Positions 26,228 through 35,289 are shown, counted from the stretch's first letter. The stretch is DNA of 64,000 nt from Lachnospiraceae bacterium (GCA_016284355.1 JAEEOQ010000004.1:1-64000); one strand, 5' to 3'. Numbers and translations are program-made. Notes: a model not told the origin generated them from the letters alone.

Positions 26228-27105
26228 TGTATAACGGAATCATTAATGTATATAAAGAAGCGGGCTATACCAGCTTTGACGTGGTGGCAAAGCTTCGCGG
26301 AATACTTCATCAAAAAAAGATAGGCCATACAGGAACTCTTGATCCTGAAGCTACAGGCGTGCTTCCTGTATGTCTCGGAAACGCCACAAAGATATGCGAG
26401 CTTATGAATGATGAAACAAAGACCTACAGAGCTGTTCTAAAGCTTGGTATAAACACAGACACTGAAGACCTTACAGGGAAAGTACTTGAAACTTTTGACG
26501 TAAATGTCAGCAAAGAAGACATACTTAACGCGGTTTATTCTTTTAAAGGCGAGATAATGCAGATACCGCCTATGTATTCTGCGCTTAAGGTTAACGGTAA
26601 AAAGCTTTACGAACTTGCAAGAGAAGGAAAAACTGTTGAAAGAAAGCCAAGACCTGTTACTGTATTTGACCTTACTGTAGTTGATATTGATATGGAAAAT
26701 AATGAAGTGTGCTTTGATGTTACCTGTTCAAAGGGTACATATATAAGGACACTTTGTTTTGATATCGGAAAGAAGCTTTCCTGCGGCGGAGCAATGAAAA
26801 GCCTTGTAAGAACAAGGGTTGCATGCTTTGAAATTAAGGACGCATTAAAACTTTGCGAAATTGAAAAAGTCCGTGACGAAGGCAATCTTAATGAGATAAT
26901 AGTATCTGTTGACAGGTATTTTAATAAATATCCTGCTGTATTTGCAAAGGATGAGGAAGAAGACAGGCTTATTAAAAACGGAAATAAGATCAAACTTGAG
27001 GTCAGTCATGATATAATAAGAATGTATGATGTAAGGGGTAACTTTGTGGGTTTGTATGAGAAAACAGATGAGCTCTACAAACCGCTTAAAATGTTTATTT
27101 CTTAA
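26227..27105 (+). CDS. truB: tRNA pseudouridine-55 synthase TruB
   Basis: TruB (292 aa) converts U55 of the tRNA T-loop to pseudouridine. The catalytic Asp is D39 in KIGHTGTLDPEATGVLPVCL. Other conserved stretches are the KTYRA-type motif, MQIPPMYSALKVNGKKLYEL and CSKGTYIRTLCFDIG. A short C-terminal PUA-like part follows. The start codon is GTG 26227, overlapping the nrnA stop by one base, a sign of coupling. The order rbfA-nrnA-truB-ribF is conserved in Firmicutes. Confidence 0.96.
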   Translation: MYNGIINVYKEAGYTSFDVVAKLRGILHQKKIGHTGTLDPEATGVLPVCLGNATKICELMNDETKTYRAVLKLGINTDTEDLTGKVLETFDVNVSKEDILNAVYSFKGEIMQIPPMYSALKVNGKKLYELAREGKTVERKPRPVTVFDLTVVDIDMENNEVCFDVTCSKGTYIRTLCFDIGKKLSCGGAMKSLVRTRVACFEIKDALKLCEIEKVRDEGNLNEIIVSVDRYFNKYPAVFAKDEEEDRLIKNGNKIKLEVSHDIIRMYDVRGNFVGLYEKTDELYKPLKMFIS

Positions 27106-27116
27106 GGAAAATGATT

Positions 27117-28013
27117 ATGGAGATTATTAAAGGAGACAACTTTAAACTTAATAAAAGCGCTGTCTGCCTGGGCAAGTTTGACGGTGTCCATAAAGGACAC
27201 AGAATGCTTATAGATTATGTATCAAACATAGAGGGTATGCCGGGAGTCATGTTTACTTTTGACATGAACCCCAGAACTCTTTTTGATGCAGATTTTAAGA
27301 CGATTTATTCTGAAGAAGAGAAAATTTCCCTTCTAAAAAATACAGGTCTTGATATGCTTATTGAATATCCTTTTACAAAAGAGACTGCAGCATTATCTGC
27401 AGATGATTTTGTTAAAGACATTCTTGTAGGTAAGCTTTCTGCAGGCGTTATCTGTATCGGTAAAGACTTTAGATTCGGACATAACAGGCTTGGAGACCTT
27501 GAACTTCTTTTGAGTCTTTCCGAAAAATACGGCTTTAAGGTAAAAGCCTTTGATAAAGCAACCTTTGAAGGAAGCGAGATCAGCAGTACACGTATCAGAA
27601 ACCTTATAAAAGAAGGAAATGTTAAAAAGGCAGGAGAACTTCTTGGCTCTCCTTATTTTATCGAAGGCCCTGTGGTACATGGTCATGCCCTTGGAAGAAC
27701 CGTTGGTATGCCTACTGCAAATATCATTCCGGATGAATGCAAGATACTTCCAAAATTCGGCGTATACGCTTCTGATATCTTTATAGACGGAAGAAAATTC
27801 AGAGGCATAACAAATATCGGGGTTAAGCCAAGTGTGGGCGATAAGGAGATCCCGGGCGCTGAAACTCTTATTTTTGATTTTGACGAAGATATATATGATA
27901 AAATAATAAAAGTAGAACTTCTTGATTTTATAAGAGAAGAGAGAAAAATGGGATCTTTAAAAGAAGTCAGGGAACAGGTGGAGATTGATTCAAAGAGGGC
28001 AAGATGTCTTTAA
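27117..28013 (+). CDS. ribF: Bifunctional riboflavin kinase/FAD synthetase
   Basis: RibF (298 aa) phosphorylates riboflavin to FMN and adenylates FMN to FAD. The N-terminal nucleotidyltransferase has VCLGKFDGVHKGHRMLIDYV and a late EISSTRIRNLI motif. The C-terminal flavokinase has GHALGRTVGMPTANIIPDE (about residue 195 on) and TNIGVKPSVGD. I prefer the second ATG (27117), 8 nt after AAGGA; the ATG at 27111 is only 2 nt away from it. The end overlaps recG by 10 nt. Confidence 0.94.
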   Translation: MEIIKGDNFKLNKSAVCLGKFDGVHKGHRMLIDYVSNIEGMPGVMFTFDMNPRTLFDADFKTIYSEEEKISLLKNTGLDMLIEYPFTKETAALSADDFVKDILVGKLSAGVICIGKDFRFGHNRLGDLELLLSLSEKYGFKVKAFDKATFEGSEISSTRIRNLIKEGNVKKAGELLGSPYFIEGPVVHGHALGRTVGMPTANIIPDECKILPKFGVYASDIFIDGRKFRGITNIGVKPSVGDKEIPGAETLIFDFDEDIYDKIIKVELLDFIREERKMGSLKEVREQVEIDSKRARCL

Positions 28014-30046
28014 ATGAGAGCATTTCTAGTGTTAAGGGAATAGGGGAAAAGACTGAAAAACTCTTTAATAAGCTTGATATTTATACAAAGTCGGATCTTT
28101 TAAAATACTTTCCAAAGGGATACGAAAGATTTGACGAGATCAAGCATATAGATGAGGTGACCGAGGGGCAGGTCTGCGCAATTTACGCCCTTTTAAAAGG
28201 CGGTGTCGCAGTAAGAAGCGGCAGGAGACTTAAGATAACTGCCTGTGAGGTAACAGATGGCACCGGAGTTATGAGCCTTACCTGGTTTAATATGCCTTTT
28301 CTTCGTTCTTCCCTAAAACAAGGGGTTCACTATGTTTTTCGCGGAAATATAATTAAAAAGAACGGTTCTGTTAAGATGGAGCAGCCAAAGATTATGAGTA
28401 TTGAAGAATATACTCTTAAACAAAAGGTGCTTCAGCCAATCTATCCCCTTACTAAAGGCATAACAAGCCTTATGATCTCTAAAGCAGAAAAAAATGCTAT
28501 AAAAGAGCTTTATGCGGGGCTTGACTATCTTGAACCAAAATTCAGGAAAGAAAAAGACCTTATGGCATTAAAAGATGCCATAGAAGAAATACATTTTCCA
28601 AAAAGCGACGATGTTATGCTTGATGCAAGAAAGAGACTGGTTTTTGATGAGTTTTTCCTTTTTCTTCTTGCTGCAAAGGCCGAAAAAAGCGATATGGCCG
28701 ATAAAAAGAGCATTTATAAGATAGATACCGATATTAAAACAAAAAAACTTATCGCTGATCTTCCTTATAAGCTTACAGGAGCGCAGGAAAGAACTTTTTC
28801 AGAAATGGAATTTGACATGAAAGAAGGTTTTATCATGAACCGCCTTATACAAGGCGATGTTGGTTCGGGTAAAACAATTCTTGCAGCCCTTGCATTATGC
28901 CTTGTTGCTGAAAACGGCTATCAGGGAGCTCTTATGGCTCCAACTGAAGTCCTTGCAAGGCAGCATTATGACGAACTTACAGGTCTTTTTGATCCGCTTG
29001 GCATTAAGGTTACTTTAATAGTTGGATCAATGAGCGCAAAAGAAAAAAAGGCCGCTTATGAACTTATAGCATCGCATGAGACAGATATTGTAATCGGAAC
29101 CCATGCTCTTATCCAGGAAAAGGTCGTATACGATAAACTTGCTCTTGTAATTACCGACGAGCAGCACAGATTTGGAGTAAAGCAAAGAGAAAAACTGATG
29201 GCAAAGGGTGATAAGCCCCACGTTTGCGTTATGAGCGCAACTCCGATCCCTCGTACTCTTGCGGTAATACTTTACGGAGACCTTGATATCTCAATAGTAG
29301 ACGAACTTCCAAAGGGCAGAAAAGCAATTAAAAACTGCGTTGTTGGCAATTCATACAGAGAAAAGGCCTACAGTTTTATAAATAAAGAGATAATGGCAGG
29401 CCATCAGGTATATATAATCTGTCCAATGGTCAGTGAAAGCGAAAAAACCGATGCTGAAAACGTAGAAGATTATACGGAAAGCTTAAAGGAAGTTTTTGAT
29501 CCCCGGGTGCGTATTGCTTCGCTTTACGGTAAGATGAGCGCTGATGAAAAAAACAGGGTTATGGAGGATTTTTCAAACGGAAAGATTGATATCCTTGTTT
29601 CAACCACTGTTGTTGAAGTAGGGGTTAACGTTCCAAATGCCACTGTTATGCTTATTGAAAATGCCGAAAGATTCGGTCTTGCTCAGCTCCACCAGCTAAG
29701 AGGGCGCGTCGGCAGAGGCGATGCACAAAGCTATTGTATTTTTATGGCCGGAAATACAAGCCCTGAGGTAATGGAGCGATTAAATATATTGAATAATTCC
29801 AACGATGGATTTAAAATAGCAGAAGAGGATCTTCGCTTAAGGGGACCGGGTGATCTTTTTGGTATAAGACAAAGCGGAGATTTATCCTTTAACATCGGAG
29901 ATATTTATAATGATGCCTCTGTACTTAAAGAAGCCTCTGATGCGGCTTCATGTATTTCAACAAATGATGCAAAAACTATACTTGAAAAGGCGGAAGTTTT
30001 TTACAGCAATGCTTTTTGCTTCGGAAAGGAAGGGAATGTCTTATGA
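28004..30046 (+). CDS. recG: ATP-dependent DNA helicase RecG
   Basis: RecG (680 aa) remodels stalled forks and branched DNA. It has an N-terminal wedge/OB domain (about 50-150) and helicase domains with Walker A IQGDVGSGKTILAALAL (near residue 285), MAPTEVLARQHYDEL, the DEQH box ITDEQHRFGVKQRE, SATPIPRTLA and motif VI QLRGRVGRGD. The C-terminal TRG wedge-like module carries LRGPGDLFGIRQSG. It starts at ATG 28004 inside ribF and overlaps the next start by four bases (ATGA). Length is normal. Confidence 0.96.
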   Translation: MSLNESISSVKGIGEKTEKLFNKLDIYTKSDLLKYFPKGYERFDEIKHIDEVTEGQVCAIYALLKGGVAVRSGRRLKITACEVTDGTGVMSLTWFNMPFLRSSLKQGVHYVFRGNIIKKNGSVKMEQPKIMSIEEYTLKQKVLQPIYPLTKGITSLMISKAEKNAIKELYAGLDYLEPKFRKEKDLMALKDAIEEIHFPKSDDVMLDARKRLVFDEFFLFLLAAKAEKSDMADKKSIYKIDTDIKTKKLIADLPYKLTGAQERTFSEMEFDMKEGFIMNRLIQGDVGSGKTILAALALCLVAENGYQGALMAPTEVLARQHYDELTGLFDPLGIKVTLIVGSMSAKEKKAAYELIASHETDIVIGTHALIQEKVVYDKLALVITDEQHRFGVKQREKLMAKGDKPHVCVMSATPIPRTLAVILYGDLDISIVDELPKGRKAIKNCVVGNSYREKAYSFINKEIMAGHQVYIICPMVSESEKTDAENVEDYTESLKEVFDPRVRIASLYGKMSADEKNRVMEDFSNGKIDILVSTTVVEVGVNVPNATVMLIENAERFGLAQLHQLRGRVGRGDAQSYCIFMAGNTSPEVMERLNILNNSNDGFKIAEEDLRLRGPGDLFGIRQSGDLSFNIGDIYNDASVLKEASDAASCISTNDAKTILEKAEVFYSNAFCFGKEGNVL

Positions 30047-31551
30047 TACCCGTAAGAAACAATAAGGGACGTTTCTTTGAGATAGCTAAGGAAAATTACA
30101 ATACATTACTTTCTTATTGCGGAATATTAAATGATGAAGGATACTGGAAACAAGCTGAAAGCATTCTTCATATGAGCATATATGAGGTTCTGGACAGATA
30201 TATCCAGTCTATACTCATTTCTATGGCTGTAAGCGGCGGAGAAATGAATGAAAAAGAAAGGCAGTTTATAGTTGCGCTCCCTGAGAGCAAGCAGTTTGAA
30301 CTTGGCACCGGTGATAAGATCCCTGATGCCATAATAAGAGCTGCCGACATGTTTCTTAAGAGCCCGCCGGTTATCTTACAGCTTTGCTCTTTGCGTGATT
30401 ACGAAAAAAAGACAGAACTTACCAAATATTATTTTGATGCACTTCTTAATATAATGGCTTGTATGTCATATATGAATGAGAAGAGAGAAAAATATATAAT
30501 CAGTTATATAAAGAGTTTTTATGCCAAGGTTATTCCGTTCCTTATAGACAGCACAAACAAAGCAGTTGTTAATGAACGTTATGTTTTTAAAAAGATGACT
30601 CAGGATCCTGAGCTTCCTAAAGACCTTGATGCAAATAAACAGGTGCCACTTGCTGCAGTTCCTACATTTGCGGAAGATAACGAGATTGAGATAGATGCTA
30701 AGGACTACGAGAAGACTCCTGAAGAAGAGGAACTTATGAAAAAGTCTACTCTTGACTCTCTTCTTGAAGAACTTAACAGCCTTGTGGGTCTTGATGAGGT
30801 AAAAAAAGAGATAGGCTCTCTTATTAACCTTATTAAAGTTCGTAAGATCCGCGAAGAAAAAGGCCTTCCGCAGATGGATATGTCATACCACATGGTATTT
30901 ACGGGAAGCCCGGGTACCGGAAAGACTACCATCGCAAGACTTGTATCTGAGATATACAAAGAACTTGGCATCCTTTCAAAAGGAACCCTTGTAGAAACAG
31001 ACAGATCGGGCCTTGTAGCAGGTTATGTAGGCCAGACTGCGCTTAAAGTAAAAGAGGTAGTTAATAAGGCTCTTGGCGGTATTTTATTTATTGATGAGGC
31101 TTATTCACTTAGCAATTCAGATGCAAATGACTTTGGCAAAGAGGCTATAGATACACTTGTTAAGGCTATGGAAGACCACAGAGACGATCTTGTGGTTATC
31201 GTGGCCGGTTATACAAAAGAAATGAAAGATTTTCTTGCTGCAAATACAGGCCTTATCTCAAGATTTAACAAGTTTATAACCTTTGAAGATTATACTCCCG
31301 ATGAACTTTTGCAGATCATGATAAGTATGGCTGGAAAGGTTCAGATGAAGTTATCTGATGAGGCTATGAGATCGCTTTCAGATTATCTTACCAATATGCC
31401 TGAAGAAGGCAGAAGGATCTTTGGCAACGCCAGAGGCATAAGAAATGTATTTGAAAGTGCAGTGGTAAATCAGGCAAACAGGATAGTTTTGCTTGAAGAT
31501 CCATCTATTGAAGATCTGTCACTTATTACAGATAAAGACTTGAAATATTAG
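30043..31551 (+). CDS. AAA+ ATPase, SpoVK/CbbX type, with a novel-looking N-terminal domain
   Basis: This 502-aa protein has two parts. Residues about 1-215 are helical and of no family I recognise (vaguely TerB-like). After an acidic hinge, residues about 240-500 form a CbbX/SpoVK AAA+ module: LVGLDEVKKEIGSLINLIKV, Walker A GSPGTGKTT (about 288-296), GYVGQTALKVKEV, Walker B GGILFIDEAYSL (about 344-355), and the sensor/Arg-finger region NTGLISRFNKFITF. Such ATPases remodel protein complexes, such as Rubisco for CbbX, while SpoVK acts in sporulation. The start is ATG 30043, overlapping recG by ATGA, so translation is coupled. Its target is unknown. Confidence 0.82.
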   Translation: MIPVRNNKGRFFEIAKENYNTLLSYCGILNDEGYWKQAESILHMSIYEVLDRYIQSILISMAVSGGEMNEKERQFIVALPESKQFELGTGDKIPDAIIRAADMFLKSPPVILQLCSLRDYEKKTELTKYYFDALLNIMACMSYMNEKREKYIISYIKSFYAKVIPFLIDSTNKAVVNERYVFKKMTQDPELPKDLDANKQVPLAAVPTFAEDNEIEIDAKDYEKTPEEEELMKKSTLDSLLEELNSLVGLDEVKKEIGSLINLIKVRKIREEKGLPQMDMSYHMVFTGSPGTGKTTIARLVSEIYKELGILSKGTLVETDRSGLVAGYVGQTALKVKEVVNKALGGILFIDEAYSLSNSDANDFGKEAIDTLVKAMEDHRDDLVVIVAGYTKEMKDFLAANTGLISRFNKFITFEDYTPDELLQIMISMAGKVQMKLSDEAMRSLSDYLTNMPEEGRRIFGNARGIRNVFESAVVNQANRIVLLEDPSIEDLSLITDKDLKY

Positions 31552-31568
31552 ACCTACTGGTTTATACT
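31540..31568 (+). promoter_or_regulatory. Promoter of the rsmD-mltG unit
   Basis: A -35 TTGAAA (31540-31545), inside the last codons of the AAA+ gene, and a -10 TATACT (31563-31568) are 17 bp apart. Transcription would begin near 31575, within the palindrome described separately. Confidence 0.6.
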
Positions 31569-31590
31569 ACTAGTAGTTATTAAAACAGTA
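31555..31590. promoter_or_regulatory. Operator-like inverted repeat over the rsmD -10 and start site
   Basis: The core ACTACTAGTAGT (31566-31577) is a perfect 12-bp palindrome that covers part of the -10 and the likely +1. Outer arms TACTGGTTTA (31555-31564) and TAAAACAGTA (31581-31590) are also complementary with one bulge. There is no T-run after it, so it is not a terminator. A repressor dimer site is one reading; an mRNA hairpin is another. Confidence 0.4.
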
Positions 31591-31623
31591 AAAAACCACT
31601 ATATATTGTTTTTAAGGTGATAT

Positions 31624-32184
31624 ATGAGAGTTATTGCAGGCATAGCAAGACATATTACGCTTGATACGCTTCCGGGGTTTGATACCAGGCCTACTACAGA
31701 CAGGATCAAAGAAACTTTGTTTAATATGATTCATAACGATCTTCCCGGTTGTGATTTTCTTGATATTTTTGCAGGAAGCGGAGCTATAGGTATAGAGGCA
31801 CTTAGCCGAGGGGCGCAGAGCGCGGTATTTATAGAAAACAGCAAAGCTGCTGCAGATATTATAAAGGGGAACCTTGCAAAGACCAAACTTGAAGGAGGGC
31901 GTCTTCTTACCTGTGATTATCTTGCAGGATTGATGGCTCTTGAAAATGAGAACAAAGTCTTTGACATTATTTTTATGGATCCTCCTTATGATCACGAATT
32001 TGAAAAGAAAGTACTTGAATATCTTGCGTTTTCAAGACTAGTTTATTCTGATACCATGATCATTACAGAGGCTTCGTTAAATACAGATATGAGTTATCTG
32101 TCAGACCTTGGTTTTACTATGGTAAAAGAAAAGAGATATAAGACCAATAAACATTGTTTTATAAAAAAAGCGGATAGGAGTTAA
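31624..32184 (+). CDS. rsmD: 16S rRNA (guanine-966-N2)-methyltransferase RsmD
   Basis: RsmD (186 aa) methylates G966 of 16S rRNA with SAM. Motif I is FLDIFAGSGAIGIEALSRGA and the catalytic motif IV is FMDPPYDHEFE. The N-terminal RVIAGIARHITLDTL and TRPTTDRIKETLFNMI segments are characteristic. It starts at ATG 31624 behind AAGGTG. In many Firmicutes coaD follows rsmD; here a coiled-coil gene follows after 4 nt. Confidence 0.94.
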   Translation: MRVIAGIARHITLDTLPGFDTRPTTDRIKETLFNMIHNDLPGCDFLDIFAGSGAIGIEALSRGAQSAVFIENSKAAADIIKGNLAKTKLEGGRLLTCDYLAGLMALENENKVFDIIFMDPPYDHEFEKKVLEYLAFSRLVYSDTMIITEASLNTDMSYLSDLGFTMVKEKRYKTNKHCFIKKADRS

Positions 32185-32188
32185 CTAT

Positions 32189-32848
32189 ATGGGAGCAAGC
32201 AGGATTGAACAGATTATTGATGAGATATATGATTTTGTAGAAAGCTGCAAACCGCAGACATTTTCTCAGTCAAAGGTTATAGTGCCAAAGGATGAACTTT
32301 ACGATCTCCTTGACGAGCTTAAGCTTCGCACTCCCGATGAGATAAAGCGTTATCAGAAGATCATTGCCAATCGCGACAGTATAATAGCAGATGCAGAAGA
32401 AAAGGCAAAAGCACTTATAGAGGATGCAAAACGCGAAACAGACAGGATGATCAATGAAAGTGACATTATGCAGGAAGCATTTGCAAGAGCTCAAGAAGTA
32501 GTTAAAAAAGCTGATGAGCAGGCAAATCAGATCATTCTTGAAGCAAACGAAGATGCTGGTCAGATCCGTACAGGTGCTCTTTCTTATGCGGAAGAGATGC
32601 TTGGAGAGGTTGAAAAGGTTGTAAATCACGCTTACGAGAGTGCTAAAAATCGCTGCGAGAGTCTTGTTGAGACACTTCATGGTAATCTTGAAGTTCTTGC
32701 CAATAATCGAAACGAGATAACTGCAGAGCTCCGCGGTGGTAACATGGCCGAAGACGAAGCTAAAGATCTTGAAGGTGAACCTTCTCTTGATGATTTTAAC
32801 TTTGATGAAAATACATTTTTAGAGGATATCGATACTGATGAAGAGTAA
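32189..32848 (+). CDS. Coiled-coil protein of unknown function (ATPase subunit H-like/DivIVA-like)
   Basis: This 219-aa protein is soluble and almost wholly helical. Residues about 45-170 form a long, Ala/Glu/Lys-rich coiled coil with alternating IIADAEEKAKALIEDAKRET-type repeats, like the stalk subunits of ATP synthases or the tails of DivIVA proteins. The N-terminus (about 1-45) is a short conserved-looking helical cap, and the C-terminus is strongly acidic. It overlaps mltG by 11 nt, so the two products are probably made together. That suggests a scaffold near the division or wall-synthesis machinery, but this is inference; I do not recognise a defined family. The start is ATG 32189 behind AGGAG. 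Confidence 0.7.
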   Translation: MGASRIEQIIDEIYDFVESCKPQTFSQSKVIVPKDELYDLLDELKLRTPDEIKRYQKIIANRDSIIADAEEKAKALIEDAKRETDRMINESDIMQEAFARAQEVVKKADEQANQIILEANEDAGQIRTGALSYAEEMLGEVEKVVNHAYESAKNRCESLVETLHGNLEVLANNRNEITAELRGGNMAEDEAKDLEGEPSLDDFNFDENTFLEDIDTDEE

Positions 32849-33890
32849 TGTTAAGAGGATCATTCTTCTTGTTTTTGAATGGCTTATTATTGTCCTGCTT
32901 TGCTACGGAGCTTATGTAGGTTATTCATTTTTCAAAGAATATAAAAGAGCCACTGTAAACGGTGTCCTTGATTATGAAACTGTTGTTGTAAATGATGGTG
33001 ACGGTATCAGAGATATTGCCGAAACACTTAAAACCTCAGGTGTTATCAAATTTAAGACCACATTTCTTATTAAAGCATTTGAAGACGGTTATGCAGGCAA
33101 GTTTCAGCCGGGCAGTTATGAAGTCAGCAGAGAGATGAGCCTTAAAGATGTATGCGAGACTCTTACATACGTTGAGACAGATAATACACCTGTGAATGAG
33201 ACAACAAGGTTTACGATCCCTGAAGGTTATTCTGTTGAGATGATGGGAAAAAGGCTTGAAGAAAAGGGTCTTTGTAAGGCAGAAGATTTTTACGCTGCTG
33301 CCAATAAAACCGATTATGGCTATGACTTTCTTAAAGATATTCCTGATAAAGGTCAAAAATATAAACTTCAGGGCTTTTTGTTCCCTGATACCTACGAGAT
33401 TTACGTTGGCTCTTCAGCTGAAGAAATAGTTATGAAGATGCTTGACGGTTTTGCTTCGCATCTGAAAGAATTTGAAGGCTATGAAGGCGATTACTCCATG
33501 TATGACCTTGTTACCATAGCTTCTATAGTAGAAAGAGAAGCAAAGCTTGATGATGAAAGACCTCTTATAGCAGGGGTTGTTTATAACAGACTTGATATTA
33601 ACATGAAACTTCAGATGTGTCCGACTGTTTTATATGCCATTACAGACGGTATGTATGATGTTAACCAGGTGCTTTATTCAGATCTTGAAGTTGAAAACCC
33701 ATACAATACATATGTATACGAAGGTCTTCCTATAGGTCCTATATGCTGCCCGGGTCTTGCTTCTTTAAAGGCTGCTATAAATCCTGAGAAGAGCACATAT
33801 CTTTTCTACCATACAGATGATGAGACGGTTGGGAATCATATATTCTCTGAGACTTACGAAGAGCATCTTGATTCAAGGATCAAGAAATAA
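32838..33890 (+). CDS. mltG: Endolytic murein transglycosylase MltG (YceG family)
   Basis: MltG (350 aa) cuts nascent glycan strands near the membrane and so sets glycan length. It has one membrane segment (about residues 7-27), a LysM-like region (VNDGDGIRDIAETLKTSGVI), and the catalytic YceG domain with TIPEGYSVEMMGKRLEEKGL, QGFLFPDTYEI and the catalytic Glu in TIASIVEREAKLDDER (about 226-240). Near the end are PYNTYVYEGLPIGPICCPG and YLFYHTDD. It starts at ATG 32838 within the coiled-coil gene. A strong hairpin follows it. Confidence 0.94.
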   Translation: MKSNVKRIILLVFEWLIIVLLCYGAYVGYSFFKEYKRATVNGVLDYETVVVNDGDGIRDIAETLKTSGVIKFKTTFLIKAFEDGYAGKFQPGSYEVSREMSLKDVCETLTYVETDNTPVNETTRFTIPEGYSVEMMGKRLEEKGLCKAEDFYAAANKTDYGYDFLKDIPDKGQKYKLQGFLFPDTYEIYVGSSAEEIVMKMLDGFASHLKEFEGYEGDYSMYDLVTIASIVEREAKLDDERPLIAGVVYNRLDINMKLQMCPTVLYAITDGMYDVNQVLYSDLEVENPYNTYVYEGLPIGPICCPGLASLKAAINPEKSTYLFYHTDDETVGNHIFSETYEEHLDSRIKK

Positions 33891-33906
33891 AATATAAAAA
33901 TAAGAT

Positions 33907-33958
33907 GTACCGGGTATCTGTGTAAAAATTGTTACACATGTACCCGGTACTTTTATTA
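33907..33958. terminator. Long hairpin terminator between convergent mltG and tmcAL
   Basis: GTACCGGGTA (33907-33916) pairs perfectly with TACCCGGTAC (33941-33950). An inner stem TGTGTAA/TTACACA (33919-33925 with 33932-33938) lengthens it. TTTTATTA follows on the plus strand, and the minus-strand side is also T-rich further on, so it may serve both genes. Confidence 0.85.
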
Positions 33959-33959
33959 C

Positions 33960-35183
33960 TTAAATAACAATAGGAGATCTGTAATAATCACTTCTAAGCT
34001 TTTTGCCGCTTGCAAAGTAAAGGGCCTGATTATAGGTTTCGGTAGCTTTAATATCAAGATTTAAAGCTTTTTTCATACCGGCAGAAACAGTTCGTATCTG
34101 GTCTGCGGTTTTTGAAATAATAGGTACTTTCCCTGCATCCTGAAGATTTCTTAAGAGGAAAGTTGCTTCTTTTTTCATGGCTAGTGGCTTTACGTACATG
34201 TAAGAGTTAAAGTTGTATACTTTGGTTATATCAAGGATGATATGAAGAAGGCTCCTGTTTATACGGGTACGTGTGTAATTTTTGGTATCAAGGGCTTCTG
34301 CAAGTTCTCTGAAGGTAAAGGTATTGTGGGAAAACGCAAGGATCCTGTCTGCAAGATCTTCATCAATATCTAAATAATCGCAAAGCTCTTTTTTAGTTAT
34401 GCCGTTTAGCTTATACATCAAAATATCAGAAAAATTATCTTCAGAGATAGGGTAGAAGCTAGGCTGCATAACATGAGAATACATAAAATCCGAAAGGTCG
34501 TTTCTAAGTACTGAATTATCTTCACGTTTATATAAATGCTTTCTTAAAGCGGTAGCTGAAGAGTAGCTTTCCGGAGTAAGTTCATCAAGATTATAATCAC
34601 CTGTCCTTTTTACAAATACAGGAGCAATTTTGGAATTGATCTTTTTAAGTGATTTTAAATATTCAACAGCAAGTATGTTATTTGGGCTTGTAAGAAGCGT
34701 TGACATATCATTTTCTAGTACTTCTTTTATTGCAAATTCTCTTGCCTTAGGGAAAGTTAAGCCTTTTTTTAGGCCTGCCCTTAATGCGTCTTTATATTTT
34801 TCGGGCTCAGTTACAAGAATATCAGCTATAATATTAAGATTATCAAGCCTGTCTGTTTCTGCGCCAAAAGAAATATAATCCACAAAGCCAAGTTTATCAA
34901 GAATTGAAACTCCGCCAAAAGCAAAAAGCTCAGCAGAAGAAACGGAAAAACGAACAGGAAGCTCGATCACCATATCTGCGCCTGCTCGTACAGCAGCTTC
35001 GGCCCTTATGTATTTATCTGTAATGGCCGGAGTTCCTCTTTGAACATAATCGCCGCTCATAATAACAATTATATAGTTTGCACCTGTAAGCCTTCTGGTT
35101 TCTTCTATATGATAAGCATGTCCTGCATGAAAAGGGTTATATTCAGCTATTATTCCTGCAATGGTCTGCTTTGCTATTGACAT
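33960..35183 (-). CDS. tmcAL: tRNA(Met) cytidine acetate ligase TmcAL
   Basis: TmcAL (407 aa, formerly YlbM) makes N4-acetylcytidine at the wobble base C34 of elongator tRNA-Met, using acetate and ATP. The N-terminal nucleotidyltransferase domain carries AGIIAEYNPFHAGHAYHI (HxGH motif) and IIVIMSGDYVQRGTPAI, with VIELPVRFSVSSAELFAFGG next. The C-terminal half is helical. The start is ATG at 35183 with GGAGG 8 nt upstream on the minus strand. It is divergent from the MATE gene and has its own promoter. Confidence 0.93.
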   Translation of the reverse strand: MSIAKQTIAGIIAEYNPFHAGHAYHIEETRRLTGANYIIVIMSGDYVQRGTPAITDKYIRAEAAVRAGADMVIELPVRFSVSSAELFAFGGVSILDKLGFVDYISFGAETDRLDNLNIIADILVTEPEKYKDALRAGLKKGLTFPKAREFAIKEVLENDMSTLLTSPNNILAVEYLKSLKKINSKIAPVFVKRTGDYNLDELTPESYSSATALRKHLYKREDNSVLRNDLSDFMYSHVMQPSFYPISEDNFSDILMYKLNGITKKELCDYLDIDEDLADRILAFSHNTFTFRELAEALDTKNYTRTRINRSLLHIILDITKVYNFNSYMYVKPLAMKKEATFLLRNLQDAGKVPIISKTADQIRTVSAGMKKALNLDIKATETYNQALYFASGKKLRSDYYRSPIVI

Positions 35184-35211
35184 AACAAGCCTCCTTTTTA
35201 TTTATAATTTT

Positions 35212-35239
35212 AGTATAGCAAAATGGCACATAATTGCAA
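35212..35239 (-). promoter_or_regulatory. Promoter of tmcAL
   Basis: Reading the minus strand, TTGCAA (35239-35234) and TATACT (35217-35212) are 16 bp apart, about 30 nt upstream of the start. Confidence 0.65.
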
Positions 35240-35261
35240 TAAAATTGGTGCATTTACCGTC

Positions 35262-35289
35262 TTGATTATGAATATTAATATGTTATAAT
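35262..35289 (+). promoter_or_regulatory. Promoter of the MATE gene
   Basis: TTGATT (35262-35267) and TATAAT (35284-35289) are 16 bp apart, with a TG just before the -10. It is divergent from the tmcAL promoter, and the two -35 elements are 22 bp apart. Confidence 0.7.
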
